This document shows positions 21,773 to 29,228 of a DNA stretch of 64,000 nt, in pieces. Source of the DNA: Pseudomonas putida (GTDB lineage: Bacteria; Pseudomonadota; Gammaproteobacteria; Pseudomonadales; Pseudomonadaceae); the NCBI RefSeq assembly GCF_028682455.1, contig NZ_JANHLD010000002.1, positions 1,054,001 through 1,118,000 of the forward strand, read 5' to 3'. Under the pieces are notes generated by a model. It was not told the DNA's origin, did no database searches, and saw nothing but the letters and a program-made list of their open reading frames with translations. Both the position numbers and the translations under genes were made by a program. Position 1 is the first letter of the stretch. Each line of letters begins with the position of its first letter.

Positions 21773-22537
21773 CTAGACGTACTTTTCTACCAATGCATAC
21801 AGGATCGCGGCCGTTTCGCGGTCCAGCATGCCGTCGTGACGCGACGGACGAAAATGCATCTGGAACGCCCTGAGCAACTGTCGTAACCCCGCATCGGTCG
21901 ACGCTGTCCCCGTGTCATAGCCGTATTGGGCCAACATGGCCACGACCTGGCGGGTCGTCGGCAAGCCTCCCTCGAATGCTGCCCAATGGCGGGACTTCGT
22001 AGCCTCGTCATACCAGGCACCCACCCCAGCCTTATAGAGCGTTTCCCACGGAAACAGCGGACCCGGATCGCTTTTGCGACCCGGGGACACGTCGGAATGG
22101 CCGACGACCTGGGTCGGAACGATATCGGGGTAGCGCTGGAGAATGTTCAAGGCAAGCGAAACGAGGGCGTCGATCTGTTCTGGCAGGTAAGGTTCGAATA
22201 CGATGCCGTCGCGGCTGTCACGGGCCTGGTTGACCAGCTCGATGCCGATCGAGGTGTCGTTCAGGTTGCTGCGTCCCGCCCAGGCGCTGCGCCCGGCATG
22301 CCAGGCGCGCTCCTGTTCGTCGACCAGATTGAAAATGCGCACCCCCTCGAACCCTGCGCCGGCGTAGGTGCTGTCGTGGGGATCCGGGACCAGGTAATGA
22401 GCGCTGACCCCGCCGTTGCCGGCAAGCGCTGCGACTGAGCTTGCAAAATTGGCGGCCGTGTAATGGATGACCAGGGTGCGGACCCGCCGGCCAAATCCCT
22501 TGACGGCGCGGTAGCTGGTGTAGTCGATCGTGTGCAT
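21773..22537 (-). CDS. ampDh3: N-acetylmuramoyl-L-alanine amidase, AmpDh3-like
   Basis: This zinc amidase cleaves the lactyl-peptide bond of peptidoglycan fragments. The N-terminal amidase_2 domain has zinc ligands in TLVIHYTAANF and VVGHSDVSPGRKSDPGPLF, plus YLVPDPHDSTYAGAG and RAWHAGRSAW. A peptidoglycan-binding helical domain fills about residues 190-254. The sequence and length closely resemble P. aeruginosa AmpDh3, one of the AmpD homologues affecting AmpC induction. No signal peptide is visible. I chose the ATG at 22537 (MHTIDYTSYR) because GGAG lies 6 bases upstream and it aligns with AmpDh3; an ATG four codons earlier lacks a ribosome site. Confidence 0.9.
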   Translation of the reverse strand: MHTIDYTSYRAVKGFGRRVRTLVIHYTAANFASSVAALAGNGGVSAHYLVPDPHDSTYAGAGFEGVRIFNLVDEQERAWHAGRSAWAGRSNLNDTSIGIELVNQARDSRDGIVFEPYLPEQIDALVSLALNILQRYPDIVPTQVVGHSDVSPGRKSDPGPLFPWETLYKAGVGAWYDEATKSRHWAAFEGGLPTTRQVVAMLAQYGYDTGTASTDAGLRQLLRAFQMHFRPSRHDGMLDRETAAILYALVEKYV

Positions 22538-22745
22538 GACAAGCTCCATTCGATGAGGAGGTACGACTCAGCGCAGGGGCAATCCCTGCCGGCCGGTCAG
22601 TAGACCGCTCCCTCACACCCTGGATAAGCCTGCTTGTTCGATGACCCACGCGTGATATTTCGACGGCTTGCGTACGAGCTTCACCCCCTACAATCTCTGG
22701 CAAAGCGTATACACTTTGAGCAACACCGCCTTTCCGGAGCCCCTC

Positions 22746-22964
22746 ATGGACGAACCCACCCAAGGCAAGCCCCCCACCTTCTGGCAGATGCTGCAAAGCA
22801 TCCTGGCAGCGGCGTTCGGCGTGCAGACCGGCAAGAACCGCGCCCGCGACTTCAACCACGGCAAAGCCAGCCACTTCATTGCGCTGGGTACCGTGTTCAC
22901 CTTGATTTTCATTCTGGTATTGGTGGGGCTGGTACAGCTGGCCATGCACCTGACCGCCCGCTGA
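22746..22964 (+). CDS. DUF2970 small membrane protein
   Basis: This 72-residue protein starts MDEPTQGKPPTFWQMLQSIL, contains AAAFGVQTGKNRARDFNHGK, and ends in one clear membrane helix (FIALGTVFTLIFILVLVGLV). This is the DUF2970 layout: a short amphipathic N-terminal part and a C-terminal span. Function is unknown. The start at 22746 has GGAG 6 bases upstream; an upstream in-frame ATG at 22668 would add 26 unrelated residues. It is convergent with the 37-residue gene at 23026 and separated from it by a strong hairpin. Confidence 0.85.
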   Translation: MDEPTQGKPPTFWQMLQSILAAAFGVQTGKNRARDFNHGKASHFIALGTVFTLIFILVLVGLVQLAMHLTAR

Positions 22965-22972
22965 AATGCAAT

Positions 22973-23001
22973 CCGCCCGCAGATATCCATTCTGCGGGCG
23001 G
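22973..23001. terminator. bidirectional hairpin terminator
   Basis: A perfect 11-bp stem (CCGCCCGCAGA / TCTGCGGGCGG) with a 7-base loop TATCCAT lies 8 bases after the DUF2970 stop and 24 bases after the stop of the convergent small gene. It has only a short T-containing tail, but its placement between convergent genes makes a shared terminator likely. Confidence 0.7.
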
Positions 23002-23025
23002 TTCATGGTTACCCATCGCGTGATG

Positions 23026-23139
23026 TCACTGGTGGCTGACCCAGTACACGGCGGTCACGACTACCAGGATGATCAGACAGAGTATCGCCCAGGCATCGAC
23101 ACTGCTGTCACTCTTACCCGCTTTGGTCGAGTTTCCCAT
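23026..23139 (-). CDS. 37-residue single-span membrane microprotein
   Basis: This short reading frame encodes MGNSTKAGKSDSSVDAWAIL, then CLIILVVVTAVYWVSHQ and a TGA stop. The ATG at 23139 has GAGG 7 bases upstream. The second half is a single hydrophobic helix and the first half is polar with a Lys/Ser-rich end, so it is probably an inner-membrane microprotein. I recognise no family and assign no function. Support comes from the good ribosome site, the clean membrane helix and the convergent terminator at its 3' end. It is easy to miss because of its size. Confidence 0.65.
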   Translation of the reverse strand: MGNSTKAGKSDSSVDAWAILCLIILVVVTAVYWVSHQ

Positions 23140-23225
23140 TGCATCGCCTCTTGTAGTGGTTATGGGAATGCATGTCACCCGTTGCAGTTAAGTCCAGCAA
23201 TGCCCTTTGCTCAAGCAAGGGCTTT

Positions 23226-24308
23226 TTAATAATTGACCGGCGCCGACAGGAACGGATAGCGGTAGGTCGTCGAATGCCCCTCGGCGCTGAAGCGGTTGAA
23301 GTCCAGGCCGTAGTCGGCCTGGTCGTGCAGGTCGAGCCAGCGCCGCGCCCGCTGCGGATCGATCAGTTGCAGCACCGGTATCTGGTGGTCACGATGCCCA
23401 TCTCGATCAATCGGCAAATGCAGCGCATCGTCGTGCAGCAACACCATCGCCCAGCCACCCAGCGAGAAGTGCCCTCCCATCAGCACGCTCAAGCGGCCAT
23501 CGATACGCGCCTGCAAGGCTTGCGGGGAGCTGTTGACCGCACTGAACAGCGCATCCTTGCCTGGCACGCGCCCAGCTTCGACGAATGCCTGCATCGCACC
23601 AAAGGCCATCTCGTCGTTGGCCGACCAGACCAGCTCGACCTTCGGATAGCGCTCCAACAGTTGCTGCGCCTGCTCGTAGGCCCGCTCCTTGCCCCAACCG
23701 CCATACACCACCTGGCGCAACCGCACCTGCGGATGCTCGGCCAGGGCCCGGCGCATGCCCTTTTCGCGCAGCTGCGCAGCTGGGGTGGTCTTGATCCCGG
23801 AAAAAGCCAGCAGCTCGATCGGTCGGGTGATGCCGGGCCGGGCACGCAGTGCTATCAGCTGCGTGAGCATCTGGTAACCGGCCTGCTCGTCGTTGCCGAC
23901 CAGGGTGCCGAGCACCGGTGGGTACTTGTCTGGCTGGCTTTGGATCAATGCCGCCTGGTCCGGGGTCAGGCCGTTGTTGACCAGGAACAGCTTGACCCCG
24001 CTGTTGCGCGACAGGCGGATGATTTCCGGCGCGATGTACTGTTCGTTGACCAGCACCAGGTAGTCAGGACGGTGAGGGCCTTCAAGTACCTGGCGCGCCT
24101 GGGTCAGTGCCAGCTCCGGCTGGCGCTCGCTGTACTGGATGCTCAACTCCATGCCCAGGTCGCTGGCAGCGGCCTGCATGAAGCGTGAATAACTGACCCA
24201 GAACGTTTCGTTGGAATAGCCCGGATTGAGAAATACCACCGACGCGCCCTGGGCACTGGCTACCAACGGCAGACTCAGGCACAGACTTCGGCACAAGGCC
24301 TTGAGCAT
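23226..24308 (-). CDS. orphan periplasmic sugar-type substrate-binding protein
   Basis: This 360-residue type I periplasmic binding protein (LacI/RbsB/LuxP-like fold) has the signal peptide MLKALCRSLCLSLPLVASAQ. The mature part begins SVVFLNPGYSNETFWVSYSR, then YLVLVNEQYIAPEIIRLSRN, GTLVGNDEQAGYQMLTQL and VELVWSANDEMAFGAMQAFV, the ligand-contact pattern of this fold. No ABC permease or ATPase gene adjoins it. It is therefore either a binding protein for a transporter encoded elsewhere or the sensor partner of a membrane signalling protein, as LuxP is. The ligand cannot be read from sequence. It ends about 86 bases from the start of the 37-residue gene. Confidence 0.82.
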   Translation of the reverse strand: MLKALCRSLCLSLPLVASAQGASVVFLNPGYSNETFWVSYSRFMQAAASDLGMELSIQYSERQPELALTQARQVLEGPHRPDYLVLVNEQYIAPEIIRLSRNSGVKLFLVNNGLTPDQAALIQSQPDKYPPVLGTLVGNDEQAGYQMLTQLIALRARPGITRPIELLAFSGIKTTPAAQLREKGMRRALAEHPQVRLRQVVYGGWGKERAYEQAQQLLERYPKVELVWSANDEMAFGAMQAFVEAGRVPGKDALFSAVNSSPQALQARIDGRLSVLMGGHFSLGGWAMVLLHDDALHLPIDRDGHRDHQIPVLQLIDPQRARRWLDLHDQADYGLDFNRFSAEGHSTTYRYPFLSAPVNY

Positions 24309-24426
24309 GCGGATTCGCTCCTGCCATTCAAACCGTCAATTATAAACACCAGCGGGCCCCGAACGGCCAAATGCCAGTCAGTCTCACTTAGTCCAAATGG
24401 TTCTTTTCATATGCAAAAACATCACT

Positions 24427-24444
24427 TTTGCGCATAAACGCAAA
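24427..24444 (+). promoter_or_regulatory. inverted repeat in the cysI promoter region
   Basis: TTTGCG (24427-24432) and CGCAAA (24439-24444) flank a 6-base spacer, within the AT-richer stretch ahead of cysI. TATCTT follows at about 24449-24454 and could be a -10 hexamer. CysB is the expected activator of sulfite reductase genes, but I cannot match a firm CysB consensus, so the site is only a candidate. Confidence 0.35.
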
Positions 24445-24525
24445 CTGCTATCTTTCGTCCGCTCCGCTTGGGAGTGCGCGGCCGTGCGCGCGATTAGCTG
24501 CAAGCAGCTTGAGAACAGGACCCCT

Positions 24526-26178
24526 ATGTACGTATACGACGAGTACGATCAGCGGATCATCGAGGACCGCGTCAAGCAGTTCCGTGATCAGACCCGCCGC
24601 TATCTGGCCGGTGAGCTGAGCGAAGAAGAGTTCCGCCCCCTGCGCCTGCAAAATGGCCTCTATATTCAACGTTTTGCCCCGATGTTGCGGGTCGCGGTGC
24701 CCTATGGCCAGCTGACTTCGCGTCAAACGCGGATGCTGGCGAAGATCGCGCGCGACTACGACAAGGGCTACGCCCACATCAGTACCCGGCAGAACGTGCA
24801 GTACAACTGGCCTGCGCTGGAAGACATCCCCGAGATCCTGGCCGAACTGGCGACCGTGCAGATGCACGCCATCCAGACCAGCGGCAACTGCCTGCGCAAC
24901 GTCACCACCGACCAGTTCGCCGGTGTCGCCGCCGACGAAGTGATCGACCCGCGCCCATGGTGCGAGATCGTCCGCCAGTGGACCACCTTCCACCCCGAAT
25001 TCGCCTACCTGCCACGCAAGTTCAAGATCGCCATCAACGGCTCGAGCAGCGACCGCGCGGCCATCGAGGTCCATGACATTGGCCTGGAGCCCGTGTACAA
25101 CGCGGCCGGCGAGCTGGGTTTCCGCGTGCTGGTCGGTGGCGGCCTGGGCCGTACCCCGGTAGTCGGCGCCTTCATCAATGAGTTCCTGCCCTGGCAGGAC
25201 CTGCTCAGCTACCTGGACGCGATCCTGCGGGTTTACAACCGCTACGGCCGTCGCGACAACAAGTACAAGGCGCGGATCAAGATCCTGGTCAAGGCGCTCA
25301 CCCCTGAAGTCTTCGCCGAGAAGGTCGAGGCCGAAATGGCCCACCTGCGCGGCGGCAGCACTACCCTGACCGAAGCCGAAGTGCACCGCGTAGCCAAGCA
25401 CTTCGTCGATCCGGACTACAAGGCGCTGGACAACATCGACTTCAGCGAACTCGAACAACAGCACCCGGGCTTTGCCCGCTGGCGCACCCGTAACGTGCTG
25501 GCGCACAAGAAGCCCGGCTATGTGGCCGTGACCCTGTCGCTCAAGCCGACCGGCGTTGCCCCGGGCGACCTGACCGACAAGCAGCTCGATGCCGTGGCCG
25601 ACCTTGCCGAGCGTTACAGCTTCGGCCAGCTGCGCACCTCGCATGAGCAGAACATCATCCTCGCCGACGTCGAGCAGAGCCAGCTTCACGCCCTGTGGCT
25701 GGAACTGCGCGAGAACGGCTTCGCCACACCGAACATCGGCCTGCTGACCGACATCATCTGCTGCCCGGGCGGCGATTTCTGCTCCCTGGCCAACGCCAAG
25801 TCGATCCCGATCGCCGAATCCATCCAGCGCCGTTTCGACGACCTGGACTACCTGTTCGACATCGGCGAGCTGGACCTGAACATTTCCGGCTGCATGAACG
25901 CCTGTGGTCACCACCACGTCGGCCATATCGGCATCCTCGGCGTGGACAAGAAAGGCGAAGAGTTCTACCAGGTGTCCCTGGGTGGCAGCGCCAGCCGCGA
26001 CGCCAGCCTGGGCAAGATCCTCGGCCCTTCTTTCGCCCAGGACGACATGCCGGATGTGATCGAGAAGCTGATCGATGTCTACGTTGAAAAACGTACCGAA
26101 GACGAGCGTTTCATCGACACCTACCAACGTATTGGCATCGACCCCTTCAAGGAACGCGTCTATGCAGCGAATAATTAA
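24526..26178 (+). CDS. cysI: assimilatory sulfite (nitrite/sulfite) reductase hemoprotein
   Basis: This 550-residue siroheme/4Fe-4S reductase performs six-electron reduction of sulfite to sulfide in cysteine synthesis. It shows two ferredoxin-like half domains and two siroheme/4Fe-4S halves: LRVAVPYGQLTSRQTRMLAK and YAHISTRQNVQYNW near residues 60-90, TSGNCLRNVTTDQFAGVA, then the cluster cysteines in TDIICCPGGDFCSLANAKS and NISGCMNACGHHHVGHIG. The start at 24526 (MYVYDEYDQRIIEDRVKQFR) follows AGGACCCCT; longer starts to 24397 enter the promoter. It overlaps the DUF934 gene by 17 bases, as in other Pseudomonas. The sequence favours sulfite over nitrite by context and family, which is a moderately firm inference. 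Confidence 0.94.
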   Translation: MYVYDEYDQRIIEDRVKQFRDQTRRYLAGELSEEEFRPLRLQNGLYIQRFAPMLRVAVPYGQLTSRQTRMLAKIARDYDKGYAHISTRQNVQYNWPALEDIPEILAELATVQMHAIQTSGNCLRNVTTDQFAGVAADEVIDPRPWCEIVRQWTTFHPEFAYLPRKFKIAINGSSSDRAAIEVHDIGLEPVYNAAGELGFRVLVGGGLGRTPVVGAFINEFLPWQDLLSYLDAILRVYNRYGRRDNKYKARIKILVKALTPEVFAEKVEAEMAHLRGGSTTLTEAEVHRVAKHFVDPDYKALDNIDFSELEQQHPGFARWRTRNVLAHKKPGYVAVTLSLKPTGVAPGDLTDKQLDAVADLAERYSFGQLRTSHEQNIILADVEQSQLHALWLELRENGFATPNIGLLTDIICCPGGDFCSLANAKSIPIAESIQRRFDDLDYLFDIGELDLNISGCMNACGHHHVGHIGILGVDKKGEEFYQVSLGGSASRDASLGKILGPSFAQDDMPDVIEKLIDVYVEKRTEDERFIDTYQRIGIDPFKERVYAANN

Positions 26179-26656
26179 AAACAACGAAATCGTCGACGAA
26201 ACCTGGCACCTGCTGCCCAAGGACGTCAGTTTCGACGAATTGACCAACTGCGACGACTACATTGTCCCGCTGCAGCTGTGGCGCGACCACGCCCACGCCC
26301 TCAAGGCCCGCGACGGCGGCCTGGGTGTGTGGCTGGATGCCGATGAAGAAGCCGAGGAAATCGGTGACGACGTCGGTCACTTCCAGGTGATCGCCCTGAA
26401 CTTCCCGGCCTTCACCGACGGGCGCAACTACTCCAATGCGCGCCTGCTGCGTGACCGCTACAAGTTCACCGGCGAGCTGCGTGCCATTGGCGATGTTCTG
26501 CGTGACCAGCTGTTCTACCTGAAACGCTGCGGTTTCGATGCCTTCGCCTTGCGCGCCGACAAAGACCCGGTCGAGGCCCTGGAAAGCCTGAAAGACTTTT
26601 CGGTGACCTACCAGGCCGCCACCGACGAACCGCAACCGCTGTTCCGTCGTCGCTGA
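26162..26656 (+). CDS. DUF934 protein, CysI partner
   Basis: This 164-residue cytoplasmic protein is of the DUF934 family, which almost always follows cysI in pseudomonads and is implicated in sulfite reduction, possibly electron supply or assembly. Family blocks are LPLQLW-like (VPLQLWRDHAHALKARDG), GVWLDADEEAEEIGDDV, VIALNFPAFTDGRNYSNARL and LRAIGDVLRDQLFYLKRCGF. The ATG at 26162 lies inside the 3' end of cysI, with AAGGA 8 bases upstream and a 17-base overlap, implying coupling. An upstream in-frame start would be entirely inside cysI. No cofactor motif is visible. Confidence 0.9.
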   Translation: MQRIIKNNEIVDETWHLLPKDVSFDELTNCDDYIVPLQLWRDHAHALKARDGGLGVWLDADEEAEEIGDDVGHFQVIALNFPAFTDGRNYSNARLLRDRYKFTGELRAIGDVLRDQLFYLKRCGFDAFALRADKDPVEALESLKDFSVTYQAATDEPQPLFRRR

Positions 26657-26661
26657 AACAA

Positions 26662-26717
26662 ATCGCGGGGCAAGCCCGCTCCTACCTTGGCTGGTAGGAG
26701 CGGGCTTGCCCCGCGAT
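26662..26717. repeat. REP palindrome, 25-bp arms
   Basis: Perfect 25-base arms begin ATCGCGGGGCAAGCCCGCTC and are closed by a TTGGCT loop. The element sits between the convergent DUF934 and sohB genes, 5 bases after one stop and 17 bases before the other, which suggests a role at both transcript ends. Confidence 0.92.
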
Positions 26718-26734
26718 GCATTTACGAGATGGAC

Positions 26735-27751
26735 TCAACGCCAGCGGCCGAGCCTGCTCCAAAGACCCAACAGGGTATTCTCGATCGAACCACTGGCGGC
26801 CAGCCCTACCCGCTCCTGAAGGCTCTTGCGCTCGGCGTAGTGTAGGTGGTAAAGGTTCGCTTCCCGAGCCCGCTCGCTCAGGTACTCGTCGCTGGTTTTG
26901 AGCTCATCGACCAATTGCTTGTTCAGCGCCGCGACACCCAGCCAGACTTCCCCGGTAGCCACTTCATCGATATGCAGCTGCGGGCGATAGCGCGAGACGA
27001 AGTCCTTGAACAACTGGTGGGTCACATCCAGGTCTTCCTGGAACTTCTCCCGGCCCTTCTCGGTGTTCTCGCCGAACACCGTCACCGTGCGCTTGTATTC
27101 GCCAGCGGTGAACACCTCGAAGTCGACATCGTGTTTTTTCAGCAGGCGATTGACGTTGGGCAACTGCGCCACCACACCGATCGAGCCGAGAATGGCAAAG
27201 GGCGCACTGACGATTTTCTCGCCGATGCACGCCATCATGTAGCCGCCGCTGGCAGCGACCTTGTCGATGCAGATGGTCAGCGGTATGCCCGCCTGGCGAA
27301 TCCGCGCCAGTTGCGATGCCGCCAGTCCATAGCTGTGCACCATGCCGCCGCCGCTTTCCAGGCGCAGCACCACTTCGTCGCGCGGGGTGGCCAGGGTCAG
27401 CAGTGCGGTGATTTCGTGGCGCAGGCTGTCGGTGGCCGAAGCCTTGATGTCGCCATCGAAATCCAGCACATAGACCCGCGACTTTTCCTCGGGCTTTTTC
27501 TTGAGCTGTTTTTCAGTCTTGGCCTGCTGCTTGCGCAGCGCCTTGAGCTGGGCCTTGTCCAGCAGGCTGGACTCCAGGCGCTCGCGCAAGTCCTTGTAGA
27601 ACTCGTTGAGCTTGCTGACCTGCAACTGCCCGCCACCTTTGCGCCGGCCCTTGCCACGCAAACCGGCGATGGCCGACAGGACAATCAGAATCGCGATCAC
27701 CAGGGTCGCGGTCTTGGCGAGAAAGCTTGCGTACTCTGCAAGAAACTCCAC
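26735..27751 (-). CDS. sohB: membrane-anchored protease SohB (S49 family)
   Basis: This 338-residue inner-membrane serine protease of the signal-peptide-peptidase S49 family has one N-terminal span (LAKTATLVIAILIVLSAIAG), a Lys/Gln-rich linker, and a periplasmic protease domain from about residue 90. The catalytic Ser lies in DKVAASGGYMMACIGEKIV and the partner Lys in GEYKRTVTVFGENTEKGRE. LRLESGGGMVHSYGLAASQL and FAILGSIGVVAQLPNVN are also typical. SohB is named from E. coli, where extra copies suppress loss of DegP; its substrates are poorly known. It is divergent from the histidine phosphatase gene. Confidence 0.94.
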   Translation of the reverse strand: MEFLAEYASFLAKTATLVIAILIVLSAIAGLRGKGRRKGGGQLQVSKLNEFYKDLRERLESSLLDKAQLKALRKQQAKTEKQLKKKPEEKSRVYVLDFDGDIKASATDSLRHEITALLTLATPRDEVVLRLESGGGMVHSYGLAASQLARIRQAGIPLTICIDKVAASGGYMMACIGEKIVSAPFAILGSIGVVAQLPNVNRLLKKHDVDFEVFTAGEYKRTVTVFGENTEKGREKFQEDLDVTHQLFKDFVSRYRPQLHIDEVATGEVWLGVAALNKQLVDELKTSDEYLSERAREANLYHLHYAERKSLQERVGLAASGSIENTLLGLWSRLGRWR

Positions 27752-27853
27752 AGTAACTCCTTAACATGCCTGCGCCACTGTGGCGCGAACCGATAGCCAA
27801 GCATACCGACGCGGCGGTGCTGCTGCCAATGTAGGAAATTTCCGGAAATGCAG

Positions 27854-27876
27854 TTCAAACGCTCTTTTCAAACGCT
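27854..27876. promoter_or_regulatory. direct repeat in sohB / phosphatase divergent region
   Basis: TTCAAACGCT occurs twice, at 27854-27863 and 27867-27876, 13 bases apart, in the AT-richer centre of the divergent control region. A TTGACA hexamer follows at about 27891-27896. It could be a regulator target; none is identified. Confidence 0.35.
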
Positions 27877-27947
27877 TGTATGTTTTTCCGTTGACAGCCT
27901 GTCGACGGCGCCCTAACCTCGGCTCATTCTTCCTGCAGGCAGACGAC

Positions 27948-28658
27948 GTGGGCAGCATCTACCTGATTCGACATGGCCAGGCCTCCTTTGGTGCAGACGA
28001 CTACGACGTCCTCTCCCCCGTGGGTATTCGCCAGAGCGAAGCCCTCGGTGAACATCTGGCCCAACTGGACCTGCGCCTTGACCGTTGCCTGGCCGGCGAC
28101 CTGCGTCGCCAGCAGGACACTGCACGCCTGGCCCTGGCGGCCATGCACACTGCAGGCTGTGATGTTCCCTTGCTGGAGACCGACGCGGCCTTCAACGAGT
28201 TCGACGCTGACGCCGTGATCCGCAGCCTGCTCCCCGGCCTTCTGCCCGAGGAGCCCGAAGCGCTGCACATCCTGCGCAACGGCGCGCAGAACCGTCGCGA
28301 GTTCCAGCGCCTGTTCGCCCTGCTGATCCAGCGCTGGCACGGCGGCGAGCATCCAAGCGATTGCCTGGAGTCGTGGCAGGGTTTTGTCGATCGCGTCGAT
28401 GGCGGCCTTTCGCGGGTGCTGGAGCAGGCAGACAGCGACGACAACATTGCAATCTTTACCTCGGGCGGCACCATTGCCGCCTTGCTTCACCGCGTAACCC
28501 GTATCACTGCCAGCCAGGCGTTCGAGCTGAACTGGCAGATCATCAATACCTCGCTCAGCCAACTGAAGTTTCGTGGCCGCGAGGTGGCCCTGGCTTCCTT
28601 CAACAGCCAGGCCCATGTGCAGCTGTTGAAGGCGCCGGAACTCATCACCTACCGATGA
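27948..28658 (+). CDS. histidine phosphatase family protein (second catalytic His replaced)
   Basis: This 236-residue branch-1 histidine phosphatase/phosphoglycerate-mutase-like protein has the RHG nucleophile motif at residues 8-10 (YLIRHGQASFG), the Arg-containing DLRRQQDTA near 51, and the acid E84 in FNEFDADAV. The usual second His before GG is missing: the motif reads IFTSGGTIAALLH, with Ser172 in its place. I chose the GTG at 27948 because the fold begins immediately; in-frame upstream sequence to 27780 is promoter region. It is the first gene of a plus-strand set with an SCP2 protein, a kinase-like protein and an SDR. The substrate is unknown and activity may be altered. Confidence 0.85.
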   Translation: MGSIYLIRHGQASFGADDYDVLSPVGIRQSEALGEHLAQLDLRLDRCLAGDLRRQQDTARLALAAMHTAGCDVPLLETDAAFNEFDADAVIRSLLPGLLPEEPEALHILRNGAQNRREFQRLFALLIQRWHGGEHPSDCLESWQGFVDRVDGGLSRVLEQADSDDNIAIFTSGGTIAALLHRVTRITASQAFELNWQIINTSLSQLKFRGREVALASFNSQAHVQLLKAPELITYR

Positions 28659-28714
28659 ACACCGGCTCGTTGTGACCTCGCAGGTCACGCCAATCACTTA
28701 ATAAGGAACACACC

Positions 28715-29032
28715 ATGAGCGATGTAGCAAAAGCCGTCGAAGCGATGAAAGCCAAGTTCAACCCAGCTGCCGCTGCCGGTCTGGACCTGGTATTCGGTTT
28801 CAACATCACCGACGAAGACAAGCACTACGCCCTGATCGTCAAGGATGGCACCTGCGAAATCCAGGAAGGCGAAAACGCCGACGCCAACTGCACCCTGGTG
28901 CTGGACAGCGAAACCCTCAAGGGTATCGTCAGCGGCGACACCGACGGCATGCAGGCCTTCATGGGCGGCAAGCTGCGCGTTGAAGGCGACATGATGCTGT
29001 CGATGAAACTCAGCGAGCTGTTCCCGGCCTGA
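28715..29032 (+). CDS. SCP2 sterol-binding domain protein
   Basis: This 105-residue single-domain SCP2 (sterol carrier protein 2) protein has AMKAKFNPAAAAGLDLVFGF, DKHYALIVKDGTCEIQEGEN, CTLVLDSETLKGIVSGDTDG and MQAFMGGKLRVEGDMMLSMK, spanning the whole SCP2 fold. Such domains bind lipids or fatty acyl-CoA in a hydrophobic tunnel. It starts 56 bases after the phosphatase stop and ends at a strong terminator, so the two probably form one transcript. Acyl-CoA or lipid binding is inferred from family. Confidence 0.9.
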   Translation: MSDVAKAVEAMKAKFNPAAAAGLDLVFGFNITDEDKHYALIVKDGTCEIQEGENADANCTLVLDSETLKGIVSGDTDGMQAFMGGKLRVEGDMMLSMKLSELFPA

Positions 29033-29052
29033 GCCCTGCGCTAATGCCGAAC

Positions 29053-29085
29053 AAAACCGAAGCCTCAACAGCTTCGGTTTTTTTT
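29053..29085 (+). terminator. rho-independent terminator after SCP2 gene
   Basis: AAAACCGAAGC and GCTTCGGTTTT form an 11-bp stem around loop CTCAACA, ending in a run of eight T. It lies 20 bases after the SCP2 stop. This is the clearest intrinsic terminator in the window. Confidence 0.93.
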
Positions 29086-29186
29086 CGCCTGGCCGTTCTA
29101 GCTCCAGGCATCAGGGGCGTTGATCGACCTGCAACACGCTGGCCTATAAGACGCGCCAAGGCTTGTTCGGGTCCGACGCGAGAATT

Positions 29187-29203
29187 AGATTAGCCAATAA
29201 TCT
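29187..29203 (+). promoter_or_regulatory. operator-like dyad before the phosphotransferase gene
   Basis: The sequence AGATTAGCCAATAATCT has perfect 6-base arms (AGATTA / TAATCT) around GCCAA. It ends 25 bases before the ATG at 29229. A TATAAG hexamer lies about 40 bases upstream at roughly 29145-29150. A repressor or activator site is plausible, but the regulator is unknown. Confidence 0.4.
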
Positions 29204-29228
29204 CTGGCTTCGATCATAAGGTAAAAGC

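Noticed and set aside
24448..26247. 599-residue minus-strand frame opposite cysI
   Set aside because: cysI and its iron-sulfur motifs explain the region; the antisense protein has no recognisable fold.
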